From NCBI RefSeq assembly GCF_016804325.1, contig NZ_CP043627.1, positions 5,253,001-5,317,000 of the forward strand: DNA of 64,000 nt, in the 5' to 3' direction. The notes under the pieces are model-generated. The model was not told where the DNA came from. It ran no database searches and saw only the letters and a program-made list of their open reading frames with translations. Within the stretch, counting starts at the first letter, position 1. The number at the start of each line of letters is the position of its first letter. Positions 30,428 to 39,546 of this stretch are shown piece by piece. This DNA is from Methylobacterium aquaticum (GTDB taxonomy: Bacteria > Pseudomonadota > Alphaproteobacteria > Rhizobiales > Beijerinckiaceae). The position numbers were made by a program, and so were the translations under genes.

Positions 30428-31441
30428 TCACCCCCGCCCCTGCCGATAGGTCGCCAGCAACTCCGGCAACCGCTCGGCGAGGTAGTCGGCGAAGCCCGGC
30501 TCCGCCTTCTCCTCCAGCGTCACGCGCATGCCGTCGGAGCTGCGCTCGATCCGGGCGAACCTCACGCCCTTGGCGTCCTTCACGGTCTCGGCCCGGGGCT
30601 TGGCCTTGCGCGGCGGCGGCGCGGCGAGCGCGGCGAGGATCACGGCGAAGCGCTCGTCCGAGGTCTTGCCCGCCAGATCGGGCGAGGCGAGCGCGGCCTC
30701 GATCCGCTCCGGCGGCGCCGCCTTGATCCGGTCGGCGAGGGTGAGCCAGCGCGGGCGGCCGATCTTCGGGGCCGGGCCGATCGCCGCGAGGAGAGCCGAG
30801 GGGATCGCCTCGGCCACCGCCAGATAGTTCGCGAGGTCGGGGCGGTGCGCGCCCATCGCCTTCAGGATCACCTCGCGGGGGACGCCGGCCTGCTCCATGT
30901 TGCGGGCGAAATGCGCCCGCTCGATGTAGCTCAGATCCTCGCGGGCGAGGTTCTCGGAACCCTGCGCGACCACCAGCTCGGCATCGCTGAGATCGCGCAG
31001 CACCGCGCGCACCGGCTTGCCCAGCGCCTGGGCCGCCCGCGTCCGGCGCCGGCCATAGGCGATCTCGTAATGGCCGTCCTGGCGGGGATGGCGGCGGACC
31101 AGGATCGGCGTATGCTGGCCCTCCTCGCGGATCTGGGCGACGAAGGCCTCGAAGGCGGCATCCGTCGCATCGGGCACCCGGTCGGCGATCGCCGAGGGCA
31201 GGCAGAGCGCGGGATCGATCTCGATCACCGCGCCCTCGGCTTCCGCCGGGCCGGGGCGGGAGGCGGCCCACATCGCCGCCATCGAGCGCGCCGCGGTCGG
31301 GCGCTTCTCCGGGGTCGGCGGGGGCGGCGTAGCACCTGCTACAGGGGTGTAAGCCGTTGGAATTCCAGGCGAGGACTGTGGCTGGGCGTCCGCCTGGACC
31401 GGCGTGCCCATGATGGCGCTGAGACGCTTCTTCTGGTTCAT
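30428..31441 (-). CDS. repB: RepB/ParB-type plasmid partition protein
   Basis: Centromere-binding partition protein of 337 residues. After a Pro-rich N-terminus, the ParB core runs from about 70 to 200: EEGQHTPILVRRHP (box I), AYGRRRTRAAQALG (CTP-binding arginine patch), ENLAREDLSYIERAHFA (box II) and the helix-turn-helix VPREVILKAMGAHRPDLANYLAVA. The RepB-type C-terminal region follows. It begins 30 bp after repA on the same strand. Canonical repABC operons continue with repC here, but in this window the next features are a repeat and frmA, while repC lies near 60 kb. Confidence 0.92.
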   Translation of the reverse strand: MNQKKRLSAIMGTPVQADAQPQSSPGIPTAYTPVAGATPPPPTPEKRPTAARSMAAMWAASRPGPAEAEGAVIEIDPALCLPSAIADRVPDATDAAFEAFVAQIREEGQHTPILVRRHPRQDGHYEIAYGRRRTRAAQALGKPVRAVLRDLSDAELVVAQGSENLAREDLSYIERAHFARNMEQAGVPREVILKAMGAHRPDLANYLAVAEAIPSALLAAIGPAPKIGRPRWLTLADRIKAAPPERIEAALASPDLAGKTSDERFAVILAALAAPPPRKAKPRAETVKDAKGVRFARIERSSDGMRVTLEEKAEPGFADYLAERLPELLATYRQGRG

Positions 31442-31471
31442 GCGCGGCCCCGATTCATGTCCTGCCCCGAC

Positions 31472-32700
31472 TCATGTCCGCCCCCAGGCGCGGGCGATCA
31501 GCCCCTCGATCTCGCCGTTGACCGCATCGAGCGCGTCGAGCGCCCGGCGGTAGGTCGATCCCGTCACCTCGTCGCGGCGTAGCGGCGTCTCGTAGACGGT
31601 CTGGCCGCGCAGGCCCGAATTCGAGACGGCGGCCGATTGCAGCATCGCCTTGGTCAGGACGCGCTCGCCGAACAGGCCGCGCAGCATCGCCACCACCTCG
31701 GTCTGCGGCGTGTCCTGCGGCTCGAAGCGGGTGACGAGGTAGCGGAACCAGTCGTGGGTCGGGACCGCGCCCTGCTCGCGCACCGGCTCCATGATCTCGT
31801 CCATCATGGTGAGGAACTGGCGCATGCTCGACACGTCGAGCATCTGCGGATGGATCGTGATGAGGAGCGCGGTCGCCGCGCAGAGCGCCGCGATGGTGAG
31901 GTAGCCCAGCCGCGGCGGGCAATCGATCACCACGACGTCGTAATCGTCCGCCACCTCGTTGAGGGCCAGGCCCATCCGGGCGAAGAACGGCGGCTCGGGA
32001 TCGTTGGCTTTCCGCCGCGCCGATTGCATCGGCGCCTCGAACTCGAAGACCTCCAGTTCCAGGTCCGCCGCCACCAGGTCGAGCCCGGTGAAGTAGGTAT
32101 GGCGGATCACCTCGGCCAGCGGGCGCCGCTGATCGCCGTAGCGGATCGCGTCGTAGATGGTGGGGTAGGGCTCGCGCTCGTTCTCGGGCCGGACGCCGAG
32201 CAGCGTCGAGAGGCTGGCCTGGGGATCGAGGTCGATGGCGAGCACCCGGTAGCCGCGCAGCACCAGCGACTGGGCGAGATGGGCCGAGGTCGTGGTCTTG
32301 CCAGACCCACCCTTGAAGTTGACGCAGGCGATGACCTGGAGGTGCTCGCCCTTGGCGGGATCGCGGTGCGGCCGGTAGCGGCGACCGACCCGGTCGATCT
32401 CGTCGAGATGGGCGCGCAGGGCGTGGATATCCGCCAGGGTGAAGAGCCGGCGGCCGCCCGGCGCGACCTCGGGGGGTGAGACCAGAAGGTCGGGGGAGAG
32501 CTGCCGGATCCGGCTGTCGGTCACGCCGAGGATGCGGGCGACCTCGCCGGAGGTGAAGCGGCGCAGGGTCTTGGCCTCCGACGGCGAGAACACCACGGAG
32601 GCGATCTCGCGCAGCTTGGCGCCCAGGATCCGGGCGTCGTGGCCGGCGATCTGGTTCGAGGGGGCTCTCCGGGCCCGCTCGGCGGGACGTGCTGGTTCAT
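31472..32700 (-). CDS. repA: RepA/ParA-type partition ATPase (probable frameshift near start)
   Basis: ParA-family ATPase for plasmid segregation and repression of its own operon. A MerR-like DNA-binding segment (FTSGEVARILGVTDSRIRQLSP) precedes the deviant Walker A KGGSGKTTTSAHLA, Walker A-prime VVIDCPPRLG and a RepA-like C-terminus. The matching frame has no ATG/GTG near the expected start. ATG 32700 in the neighbouring frame encodes MNQHVPPSGPGEPP, and one more base in the G5 run at 32660-32664 would join it to SNQIAGHDARILGAK, giving 409 residues. Coordinates assume that repair; otherwise the start is unclear. Confidence 0.9.
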
Positions 32701-33167
32701 CGACCCTGACTCGCTCACGGTGAAAGGATGAAAACGACCATAACACCGCAAGCGAGGAAAGAGGATCGGGGCGGGCGCGCAGCACGGACGCGGCGCAAGC
32801 CTCGCACAAGCTTCCGCGCTCCGCGCAGGCTCCGACGCGCCGCGCGGGTGGAAGAAGCGCGGCGGCCCGGGCGTCCCGAACGAAGGCAGAGGACGAGGCG
32901 GCCGGGCGAGTGCCGCCCGGCAGGGGAGGGGGCCTCCCTCCGCCAGCGTCATGAATCTCTCACGCGGCTGGATCGCCCTCGATCGACTTGCCGCCTTCAG
33001 TATTCGCACCTCGATTTGTAACAGATCTAAATCATTTTCCGAGATGTCGTGGGATTTTTTCTTGCAAACCCGCGAACGCCATGAAATCTGAGGCTACTCA
33101 GCGTCATTCGCCCAGATTGGACCAACAACAATCTGGGCCTCGTCATTCCGAACCCGAGCACAGCATC
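32701..33167. other. Divergent region between repA and the TonB receptor
   Basis: Holds the promoters for repA (leftward) and the receptor (rightward). It shifts from GC-rich to a distinctly AT-rich patch at about 33014-33065 with T-runs, a likely promoter or iron-regulator zone. The inverted repeat at 33111-33137 lies in the receptor leader. No gene seen, and no repABC parS palindrome recognised by eye. Confidence 0.5.
33111..33137. promoter_or_regulatory. Inverted repeat in the receptor leader
   Basis: Perfect 9-bp arms CCCAGATTG (33111-33119) and CAATCTGGG (33129-33137) with a 9-bp spacer, 31 bp before the chosen receptor start. It could be an operator or an RNA hairpin controlling translation. 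Confidence 0.45.
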
Positions 33168-35339
33168 ATGCGCCAGATGCAATACGAACATATGCGTGGT
33201 TCTTGCGCGGCGATCATGGTTGCCGGCCTCTGTCTCGTCGATCCCGGCGGCGCCCGCGCGCAGGAGGCCGCCCGCAATGGCGACATCCCGCTCGAGGCGA
33301 TCACGGTCGCGGGAACGGCGACGCCGCGCGGCGTGGTGCCGGCCTATGCCGGCGGCCAGGTCGCGCAAGGCGGACGGGTCGGCCTTCTCGGCAACACCGA
33401 GACGACGAAGTCGCCCTTCAGCGTCAGCAGCTACACCGACAAGTTCATCCGCGACCGGCAGGCGACCACGGCGTCCGAGGCGCTCGCCCTCGATCCGTCC
33501 GTGCGCGCCACGCAGTCGACGGGCGCCCCGTTCGATTCGTTCTACATCCGCGGCTTCCCGATCAACGAGAACACCAGCGGCGAGTTCGCCTTCGACGGCG
33601 TCTACGGCGTCGCCCCAAGCTTCCGGGTCTTCACCGACTATGCCGAGCGCATCGAGGTGCTGAAGGGGCCCTCGGCGGCGATCTCCGGCGTGTCGCCGAA
33701 TGGCGGCATCGGCGGCGTCATCAACATCGTGCCCAAGCGCGCCGGCGAGGACCTGACCCGCCTCACCCTGGATTACGGTTCGGTCGCCCGCGGCGGCGGC
33801 CAGTTCGACGTCGCCCGGCGCTACGGCGCCAACCGGGAATGGGGCGCGCGCTTCGTCGGCAGCCTGCGCGGCGGCGCCACGCCGTTCGACCGTCAGTCGG
33901 AGACGACCGGCGTCGGGGCGCTCGCCCTCGATTACCAGGGCGAGCGGTTCCGGGCGTGGCTCTACCTGCTGGCCCAGACCGACCGCTTCGACGCGCCGTT
34001 GCGGCCGTTCCTGCTGCGGGCCGGCGTCCCGGTGCCGCGGGCGCCGGACGGCCGCCTCAACGTCAGCCAGCCTTGGGAATACTCGAACATCGACGACCGC
34101 GGCGGCCTGCTGCGGCTCGAATACGACCTCACCGACCAGGTCACGCTGTTCGGCAATGTCGGCGGCGCGCAGACCGGCGTCGAGCGCTACTTCGCGTCCG
34201 CCCCGACGATCACCAACCTGCGCGGCGACACCACCACGACCCCGCAATTCTACAGCCTCGGCGTCGATCGCCTGACGGTCGACGGCGGCGTGCGGGCCAA
34301 GTTCGATACCGGCTTCGTCCGCCACGCCCTCGTGGTGCAGACCTCCCTCTACCAGGAGGATGCCGCCCGCCGCCTGCCGCCCGGGCGCGGCAGCTACCTG
34401 TCGAACATCTACGATCCGGTATCGGTCCCGCCGATCGCGCCGACGATCGTCGATTCGCGGCCGCGCCTCTACGACAGCACGCTGACGGGCGTGTCGGTGG
34501 CCGACACGCTGTCGGTCTTCGACGAGCGCATCCTGCTGACGCTGGGCGTGCGCCGGCAGGGCATCGAGGCGCATAACTACGTGTCGAATGTCGGCACGCT
34601 GGCCTCGTCCTACGACAAGGGCGCGACGAGCCCGCTGGTCGGCATCGTCGTGCGGCCCTGGGAGAACGTCTCGTTCTTCGGCAACTACATCGAGGGCCTG
34701 AGCCGCGGCGACGTCGCCCCGACCCAGGCCGTCAATACCGGCGAGATCCTCGCGCCCTACGTGGCCCACCAGGTCGAGGCCGGCGTCAAGGTGGATGCGG
34801 GCACGATCGGCGCCTCGTTCAGCGCCTTCCAGATCACCCGGCCGATCGGGGAGCTCAGCCCGCAGCGCCGCTACGCCCAGACCGGCGAGCAGCGGGTCAG
34901 CGGGCTCGAATTCAGCGTCTACGGCGAGATCACCCCGCAGGCCCGGATCCTCGGCGGCCTGACGCTGCTCGACGGGGTGCTCACCAAGACCGCGCTCGCC
35001 GCCAATGTCGGCAACGTGCCGATCGGGGTGCCGGGGGTGCAGCTCAACCTCGGCGCCGAGTGGGACCTGCCCGGCGTGCCGGGCCTCACCCTGACCGGTG
35101 CCGTCATCTATACCGGCCGCCAGTTCGTCGACACCGCCAACACCCAGGCCCTGCCGGACTGGACGCGCCTCGATCTCGGCCTGCGCTACGCGACGGTGAT
35201 CGAGGGCCGCAAGACGACCTTCCGGGCCAACGTGCTGAACGTCACGGGGGCGAATTACTGGACCGGGGTGGCCTCGTTCGGCACCTTCTTCCAGGCTGCG
35301 CCGCGCACCTATCTCCTGTCGATGTCGGTCGACCTGTGA
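33168..35339 (+). CDS. TonB-dependent siderophore receptor
   Basis: Outer-membrane ferric-siderophore receptor of 723 residues. A signal peptide ends near GGARAQ. The plug domain shows TTKSPFSVSSYTDKFI, RQATTASEALALDPSV, FDSFYIRGFPI and RIEVLKGPSAAISG..PNGGIGGVINIVPKR, typical of FhuA/FpvA-type receptors. The beta-barrel follows and ends with YLLSMSVDL. The start is uncertain: ATG 33168 or 33192, neither with a strong ribosome site. Its stop overlaps the PLP-enzyme start as GTGA. The transporter genes that should follow survive only as a scar at 36.9-37.6 kb. Confidence 0.92.
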   Translation: MRQMQYEHMRGSCAAIMVAGLCLVDPGGARAQEAARNGDIPLEAITVAGTATPRGVVPAYAGGQVAQGGRVGLLGNTETTKSPFSVSSYTDKFIRDRQATTASEALALDPSVRATQSTGAPFDSFYIRGFPINENTSGEFAFDGVYGVAPSFRVFTDYAERIEVLKGPSAAISGVSPNGGIGGVINIVPKRAGEDLTRLTLDYGSVARGGGQFDVARRYGANREWGARFVGSLRGGATPFDRQSETTGVGALALDYQGERFRAWLYLLAQTDRFDAPLRPFLLRAGVPVPRAPDGRLNVSQPWEYSNIDDRGGLLRLEYDLTDQVTLFGNVGGAQTGVERYFASAPTITNLRGDTTTTPQFYSLGVDRLTVDGGVRAKFDTGFVRHALVVQTSLYQEDAARRLPPGRGSYLSNIYDPVSVPPIAPTIVDSRPRLYDSTLTGVSVADTLSVFDERILLTLGVRRQGIEAHNYVSNVGTLASSYDKGATSPLVGIVVRPWENVSFFGNYIEGLSRGDVAPTQAVNTGEILAPYVAHQVEAGVKVDAGTIGASFSAFQITRPIGELSPQRRYAQTGEQRVSGLEFSVYGEITPQARILGGLTLLDGVLTKTALAANVGNVPIGVPGVQLNLGAEWDLPGVPGLTLTGAVIYTGRQFVDTANTQALPDWTRLDLGLRYATVIEGRKTTFRANVLNVTGANYWTGVASFGTFFQAAPRTYLLSMSVDL

Positions 35340-36706
35340 ACGGGCCGATGGGGACGCTCCTGCCGCAGGCCGGCGCGCCGGCCCTGCCGCCGCTCCTCGA
35401 TCCGCGGATCGCCCGGGTGATCCGCGCGACGCCCGACCGGCTGCACGCCCTGGTGGCCGAACACGGCTCGCCGCTCAACATCGTCTGGCCGCACGCCGTC
35501 GCCGACACCGTCGAGCGGATGCGGGAGGCCTTGGCCACCGAAGGCGTCGATTACGAGATCTTCTACGGCGCCAAGGTGAACAAGTCGCGGGCGCTGGTCC
35601 GCGCCGCGGTGGCGGCGGGAACCGGCATCGACGTGTCGAGCCTCGCCGAATGCGAGGACGCCCTGCGGGCGAGCGCCGACCCGGCGCGCCTCTGCGCGAC
35701 CGGCCCGGCGAAGACGCGTCCCTTCCTGCGCCGGCTCGTCGCGGTGGGCGCCCTCGTCGCGGTGGATTCCCTCGAAGAGCTCGACGACCTCGGGGGCTGC
35801 ACGCGGGAGGGCGGGCCGGCGCGGGTGCTCCTGCGCTACCGGCCCGATTCGGCCGCCCGCTCGCGGTTCGGCATGGGCCGCGGGGCAATCCGCGAGGCGC
35901 TGCGACGCCTTGCCCGAGAGGACGCGCCCTTCGCCTTCGAGGGGTTCCACCTGCACCTCTCCGGCTACGACGTCGAGAGTCGCGTCGCCGCGATGGCGGA
36001 GGTCGCCGGCCTCGTCGACGAGGCCGTGGCCTTGCGGCTTCCGGTCCGGCTGATCGATATCGGCGGCGGCCTGCCGGTCCGCTACGTCGATCCCGACACC
36101 TATGCGAACGCGCTCGCCCGGCAGGGCCCGGAGCATTACCAGACCGGCCGGGTCCCGGCGGAGTTCTACCCCTATGGCAGCCCGCTCACGGCGGCGGAGT
36201 GGATCGCCGGCTTCCTGCGCGCGCCCTGCCGGGGCGGGACGATCGCCGGCTACCTCCGGTCGATGGGCCTGCGCCTCGCCATCGAGCCCGGGCGCAGCCT
36301 CGTCGACCAGGCGGCGATCAGCCTGTTTCGCGTCACCCGGACGAAGCCGCTCGGGGAGGGGAGGGGGGTAGTCTTCGTCGAGGGCAGCAGCTTCAGCGCC
36401 TGCGAGACCTGGTTTGCGTCCGAGTTCCTGGTCGATCCGATCCTGCTGCCCGCCGCTCCGGAGGGGAGGGAAGGACCGGGCCTCAGGGCCTTCATCGCCG
36501 GCCATAGCTGCCTCGACGGCGACGTGATCACCCACCGCCTGCTCGAATTCGGCACCGCTCCCCGGCCGGGCGACCTGCTGCTCCACGCCAACACGGCCGG
36601 CTACCAGATGGACCTTCTGGAAAACGAGTTCCACCGGCACCCGATGCCCGCCCGGCTGGTCGCGACGCCCTCTTCCGATGCCGGGTTCGTATTCGCTCGG
36701 GACTAG
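35336..36706 (+). CDS. PLP-dependent decarboxylase-like enzyme (Y4yA / LysA fold-type III)
   Basis: Alanine-racemase-fold PLP enzyme of 456 residues resembling diaminopimelate/ornithine decarboxylases and the rhizobial Y4yA group. The PLP lysine lies in EIFYGAKVNKSRALV; GFHLHLSGYDVE, DIGGGLPVRY and RLAIEPGRSLVDQ are phosphate- and substrate-binding motifs; the C-terminal SCLDGDVITHR holds the Cys-Asp-Gly of decarboxylases. Coupled to the TonB receptor by a GTGA overlap, it likely works in siderophore synthesis, modification or use. The substrate is not determined; an alternative start is ATG 35348. Confidence 0.8.
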   Translation: MNGPMGTLLPQAGAPALPPLLDPRIARVIRATPDRLHALVAEHGSPLNIVWPHAVADTVERMREALATEGVDYEIFYGAKVNKSRALVRAAVAAGTGIDVSSLAECEDALRASADPARLCATGPAKTRPFLRRLVAVGALVAVDSLEELDDLGGCTREGGPARVLLRYRPDSAARSRFGMGRGAIREALRRLAREDAPFAFEGFHLHLSGYDVESRVAAMAEVAGLVDEAVALRLPVRLIDIGGGLPVRYVDPDTYANALARQGPEHYQTGRVPAEFYPYGSPLTAAEWIAGFLRAPCRGGTIAGYLRSMGLRLAIEPGRSLVDQAAISLFRVTRTKPLGEGRGVVFVEGSSFSACETWFASEFLVDPILLPAAPEGREGPGLRAFIAGHSCLDGDVITHRLLEFGTAPRPGDLLLHANTAGYQMDLLENEFHRHPMPARLVATPSSDAGFVFARD

Positions 36707-36725
36707 GGCGTCGTCCGAGATCGCC

Positions 36726-36950
36726 ATGGCCGGGATCGCCATCACCCGCACGGATTTGACCGCCGAGGAGTTGCGCGCGGCCTCCTCCAAGGCACCGAGC
36801 ATTCCGGCAGCCCGTCGGATGCTGGCGCTCGCTCTGGTGCTGAAGGGCGCCGATCGCACCAGAGCGGCCCGCTCCTGTGGGATGGACCGCCGACCCTGCG
36901 CGACTGGGTGCATCGCTACAACGCCGAGGGTCTGGCAGGTCCCGCGATCC
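36726..36950 (+). pseudogene. IS630-family transposase remnant (5' fragment)
   Basis: Encodes MAGIAITRTDLTAEELRAAS and a helix-turn-helix start (ARRMLALALVLKGADRTRAA) as in IS630-type transposases. After CGMDR a base is missing: the expected TLRDWVHRYNAEGLAG continues in another frame. The fragment stops there, without the DDE catalytic domain. No terminal inverted repeats were identified. It marks the left edge of the deletion that removed the siderophore-transport genes. Confidence 0.75.
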
Positions 36951-36960
36951 GGCGGCGGCC

Positions 36961-37626
36961 CGGATCCCGCTCTTCAACGGCATGCGCGACGGCACGTTCG
37001 ACGGGGAGCGCGCCATCGCCCTCGAGCCCGACGTGATCCTGCTCAACCTCAAGGCCAGGGTGGCGAGCGAGGAGGGCCGGCTGGTGGAGCGGCTGTCCGG
37101 CCTCGGCGTCCCGGTCGCCTACGTCGATTTCCGCGAGAAGCCCTTCGTCAACACCACGCCCTCGATCCGCCTGCTCGGCCGGCTGATGGGCCGGGAGGAG
37201 GTGGTCGAGGCGCTGCTCGGCCTCCTCGGCATCGAGGCACTGGCCTTCCGCAACCTCGGGGAATTGTCGGGCGGCCAGCGCCAGCTGGTCTCGATCGCCC
37301 AGACCCTCGGCCGGGAGCCGGACGTGCTGCTCCTCGACGAGCCGACGAGCGCCCTCGACCTGCGCCACCAGCAGCAGGTCGCCGCGATCACCCGCCGGAT
37401 CACGGCGGAGCGCGGCATCGTCACCCTGGTGACGGTCCACGTTCTCAACCAGGCCCTGCGGCTCGCCGATCGGATGCTGGTGCTGGCGAGGGGCGGCCTC
37501 GCGGCGTTCGGAGCGCCGCGGGAGGTGGTCACGCCCGGGTTGATCGCCGAGGTCTACGGGGTGCGGGTGCGGGTCGAGGAGTTCGGGACGGGGAGGCCGT
37601 ATGTCATCGTCGAGGATGAAGCGTGA
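36961..37626 (+). pseudogene. Chimeric remnant: siderophore-binding protein fragment fused to FecE/FhuC-type ATPase C-terminus
   Basis: The open frame joins two unrelated pieces. The first (to about 37200) looks like a FecB/FepB-type periplasmic binding protein: ERAIALEPDVILLNLKARV, LGVPVAYVDFREKPFVNTTPS, RLLGRLMGRE. The second (from about 37215) is the C-terminal half of an iron-siderophore ABC ATPase: signature ELSGGQRQLVSIAQTL, Walker B DVLLLDEPTSALDL, H-loop histidine in VTVHVLN and the tail IAEVYGVRVRVE. Walker A and the permease are missing. An internal deletion in a fecBCDE-like operon explains this; a working product is unlikely, though the frame is intact. Confidence 0.78.
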
Positions 37627-37690
37627 GAGCCTGCTTGATCGGATTGACCTGCCAAAACTGAAAGAGTGAACGAGACATCCTACCCATCCG

Positions 37691-37817
37691 CCTCATCCTG
37701 AGGTGTCAGTCGATCAAAGATCGACTGACCTCGAAGGAGGGCTCCAGGGATCGCAAGACTTCTGGAGCCCTCCTTCGAAGCTCGCTGAGCTTCGATCGCC
37801 CGCAACTCAGGAAGAGG
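37691..37817. repeat. Long palindromic repeat, family A copy 5 (degenerate right arm)
   Basis: About 127 bp with an intact left arm and inner arms, but the right outer arm reads AACTCAGGAAGAGG and the right inner arm ends TTCGAAG. Right accessory hairpin GAAGCTCGCTGAGCTTC. It is the first of two copies in the gap after the transport scar. Confidence 0.85.
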
Positions 37818-37891
37818 CGAGATGGCAAGACAATCCTAACCATCTCAAATATCTATTAGAAAGCCTCTCTCGAGCAGGCTCCAATTCACAA

Positions 37892-38002
37892 GTCAATCGA
37901 AGATCGGCGAGCCTCGAAGGAGGGTCCTAGATGCCCCAGCGATCCCTGGAGCCCTCCTTCGAGGTCAGCCCATCTTCGATGGGCTAACACCTCAGGATGA
38001 GG
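37892..38002. repeat. Long palindromic repeat, family A copy 6 (left arm missing)
   Basis: About 111 bp. The left outer arm is absent; it begins GTCAATCGAAGATCGGCGAG, has inner arms (left arm altered to GGAGGGTCCTAG) and an intact right arm CACCTCAGGATGAGG. The 75 bp between copies 5 and 6 is AT-rich. Together the two copies fill most of 37627-38068. Confidence 0.85.
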
Positions 38003-38068
38003 TCGTTGGTAGGATTAAATGCCTTGATCGATCGGGCAGGCTCTGACACGAATCGTCGTGCCGAACCC

Positions 38069-38416
38069 TCACCCCTTCGCCGCCGTCACCACGACCTCGA
38101 TCATCGCGCCGCCACCCAGATCCGCCACGCCCACCGTCGCCCGGGCCGGCAGGTCGTCGCCGAAGAAGGCCGTCCAGGCGGCGTCCATCTCCTTCTTGTG
38201 CGACAGGTCGGTCACGAAGATCGTCGCGGCGACGATGCGCGAGGCATCCGTCCCGGCCTCCTTCAGGTAGCCGGCGATCTTGCCGAGGATGTTCTCGGTC
38301 TGGGCGCCCATCGAGACCGAGGTGTCGTCCGCGATGGTGCCGCCGATGAAGACGAGACCGTTCACCTCGACGGCGCGGTGCATGATCGGGGTGCGGATCG
38401 AACGGGTGATGGTCAT
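38069..38416 (-). CDS. RidA-family enamine/imine deaminase
   Basis: A 115-residue Rid/YjgF protein, a trimer that hydrolyses reactive enamines and imines made by flavin amine oxidases and PLP enzymes. Typical parts are NGLVFIGGTIADD, ILGKIAGYLKEAGTDASRIV, VTDLSHKKEMDAAW and the catalytic arginine in ARATVGVADLGGGAMIEV. AGGAGA precedes the start. As the last gene of the flavoenzyme operon it would clear the imine products of the neighbouring dehydrogenases. Confidence 0.92.
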   Translation of the reverse strand: MTITRSIRTPIMHRAVEVNGLVFIGGTIADDTSVSMGAQTENILGKIAGYLKEAGTDASRIVAATIFVTDLSHKKEMDAAWTAFFGDDLPARATVGVADLGGGAMIEVVVTAAKG

Positions 38417-38433
38417 GGAATTCTCCTTGAAGG

Positions 38434-39546
38434 TCAGGACCGGAAGCGCTCGATGCCGAGCGCGCCGATCCGGGTCTGGGTGCCGCCCTCGACGATGAGC
38501 TCGGCCATGACGGCGCCCGCGCCCGGCCCGAGCTGGAAGCCGTGCAGCGAGAAGCCGAACTGGTGGAACAGGCCGGGATGCCGGGCACTCGGCCCGAGGA
38601 CCGGCAAGTCGTCCTTCATCTTGGCCTCGATGCCCGCCCAGGCGCGCAGGATCTGGGCCTCGCGCATGACGGGGAAGAGTTCGAACACCGTGCGGGCGCT
38701 CTCGGCGAGGCGGCGCCAGTTCAGCACCGTCGTGCCCCTGTCCTGGTCCGGCACCGCGAGGTGGCCGCCGCCGATCAGCACCGTGCCGTTGGCGAATTGC
38801 TTGAACGACAGCTTGCGGCCGCGCAGGATCACCACCGGATCGATGAAGTGCGGCACCCGCGAGGTGATCATCAGCATCGGCGCCACGGTCTCGACCGGGA
38901 CCGGCTCGCCGAGGGAGTCCGCGATGCGCCCGGCCCAGGCCCCGGCGGCGTTGACGAGCACCGGCGCCGCGTAGGTGTCGGCCCCGACATCGACCCGCCA
39001 CAAGCCATCCTCGCGGCGCACGTTCCGCGCCGGCTCGCCCTCGCGGATGAGGGCGCCGAGCCGTTCCGCCTTGCGCCGGAACGCCGCCACCGTGCGGGCG
39101 GGCTGGGCCGCGCCGTCGCGGCGCGAGACGACGCCGCCCGGGCAGGTCTCGGCCACCGCCGGCACCAGCCGGCGGAGTTCGGGTCCGTCGATCAGTTCCT
39201 CGTGGGTGAAGCCGTGCCCGTGCAGCTCCGCGACCCGCTCGGTACAGGCCGCGAGTTCCGCATCGTCCTCGGCAACCAGCACCTGGCCGTGGCTCTCGAA
39301 GCCGCAATCGTCGTCGACGAGGTCGCCGATCCGCTCCCACAGGTCCATCGCGCGGATCGAGAGCGGGATCTCGGCGACGTGGCGGGCGAGCTGGCGCACC
39401 CCGCCGGCATTGACGCCCGAGGCGTGGCGGCCGGCATAATCCTTCTCGATCAGGACGGGCTTGAGCCCGGCCCGGCAGAGATGCAAGGCGGTCGAGCAGC
39501 CGTGGATCCCGCCCCCGACCACGATCGCGTCGGCGAGCACCGTCAT
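38434..39546 (-). CDS. FAD-dependent DAO-type oxidoreductase, beta subunit of HcnC/OoxB/SoxB-like dehydrogenase
   Basis: Flavoprotein of 370 residues of the D-amino-acid/sarcosine oxidase family. The FAD-binding motif is VVGGGIHGCSTALHL; AGRHASGVNAGGVRQLARH is the flavin-contact region, and IEAKMKDDLPVLG leads to the C-terminal GFSLHGFQLGPGAG that closes the FAD site. ATGA overlap with the upstream alpha-subunit gene. With the 2Fe-2S and alpha proteins it resembles heterotrimeric opine oxidase, hydrogen cyanide synthase and D-hydroxyproline dehydrogenase. The amine substrate is unknown. Confidence 0.85.
   Translation of the reverse strand: MTVLADAIVVGGGIHGCSTALHLCRAGLKPVLIEKDYAGRHASGVNAGGVRQLARHVAEIPLSIRAMDLWERIGDLVDDDCGFESHGQVLVAEDDAELAACTERVAELHGHGFTHEELIDGPELRRLVPAVAETCPGGVVSRRDGAAQPARTVAAFRRKAERLGALIREGEPARNVRREDGLWRVDVGADTYAAPVLVNAAGAWAGRIADSLGEPVPVETVAPMLMITSRVPHFIDPVVILRGRKLSFKQFANGTVLIGGGHLAVPDQDRGTTVLNWRRLAESARTVFELFPVMREAQILRAWAGIEAKMKDDLPVLGPSARHPGLFHQFGFSLHGFQLGPGAGAVMAELIVEGGTQTRIGALGIERFRS

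Noticed and set aside
31517..31532. Possible repABC parS site within repA
   Set aside because: It begins GTT-N4-GC but ends AGC rather than AAC; it is in coding sequence, and no exact match to GTT-N4-GC-N4-AAC was found by eye around repAB or repC.
33027..34769. 580-codon minus-strand frame opposite the TonB receptor
   Set aside because: No domain; the receptor plug and barrel motifs on the plus strand are complete.
36726..37626. Intact IS element with its own cargo
   Set aside because: Only the N-terminal part of one transposase is present and no terminal inverted repeats or target duplication were identified.
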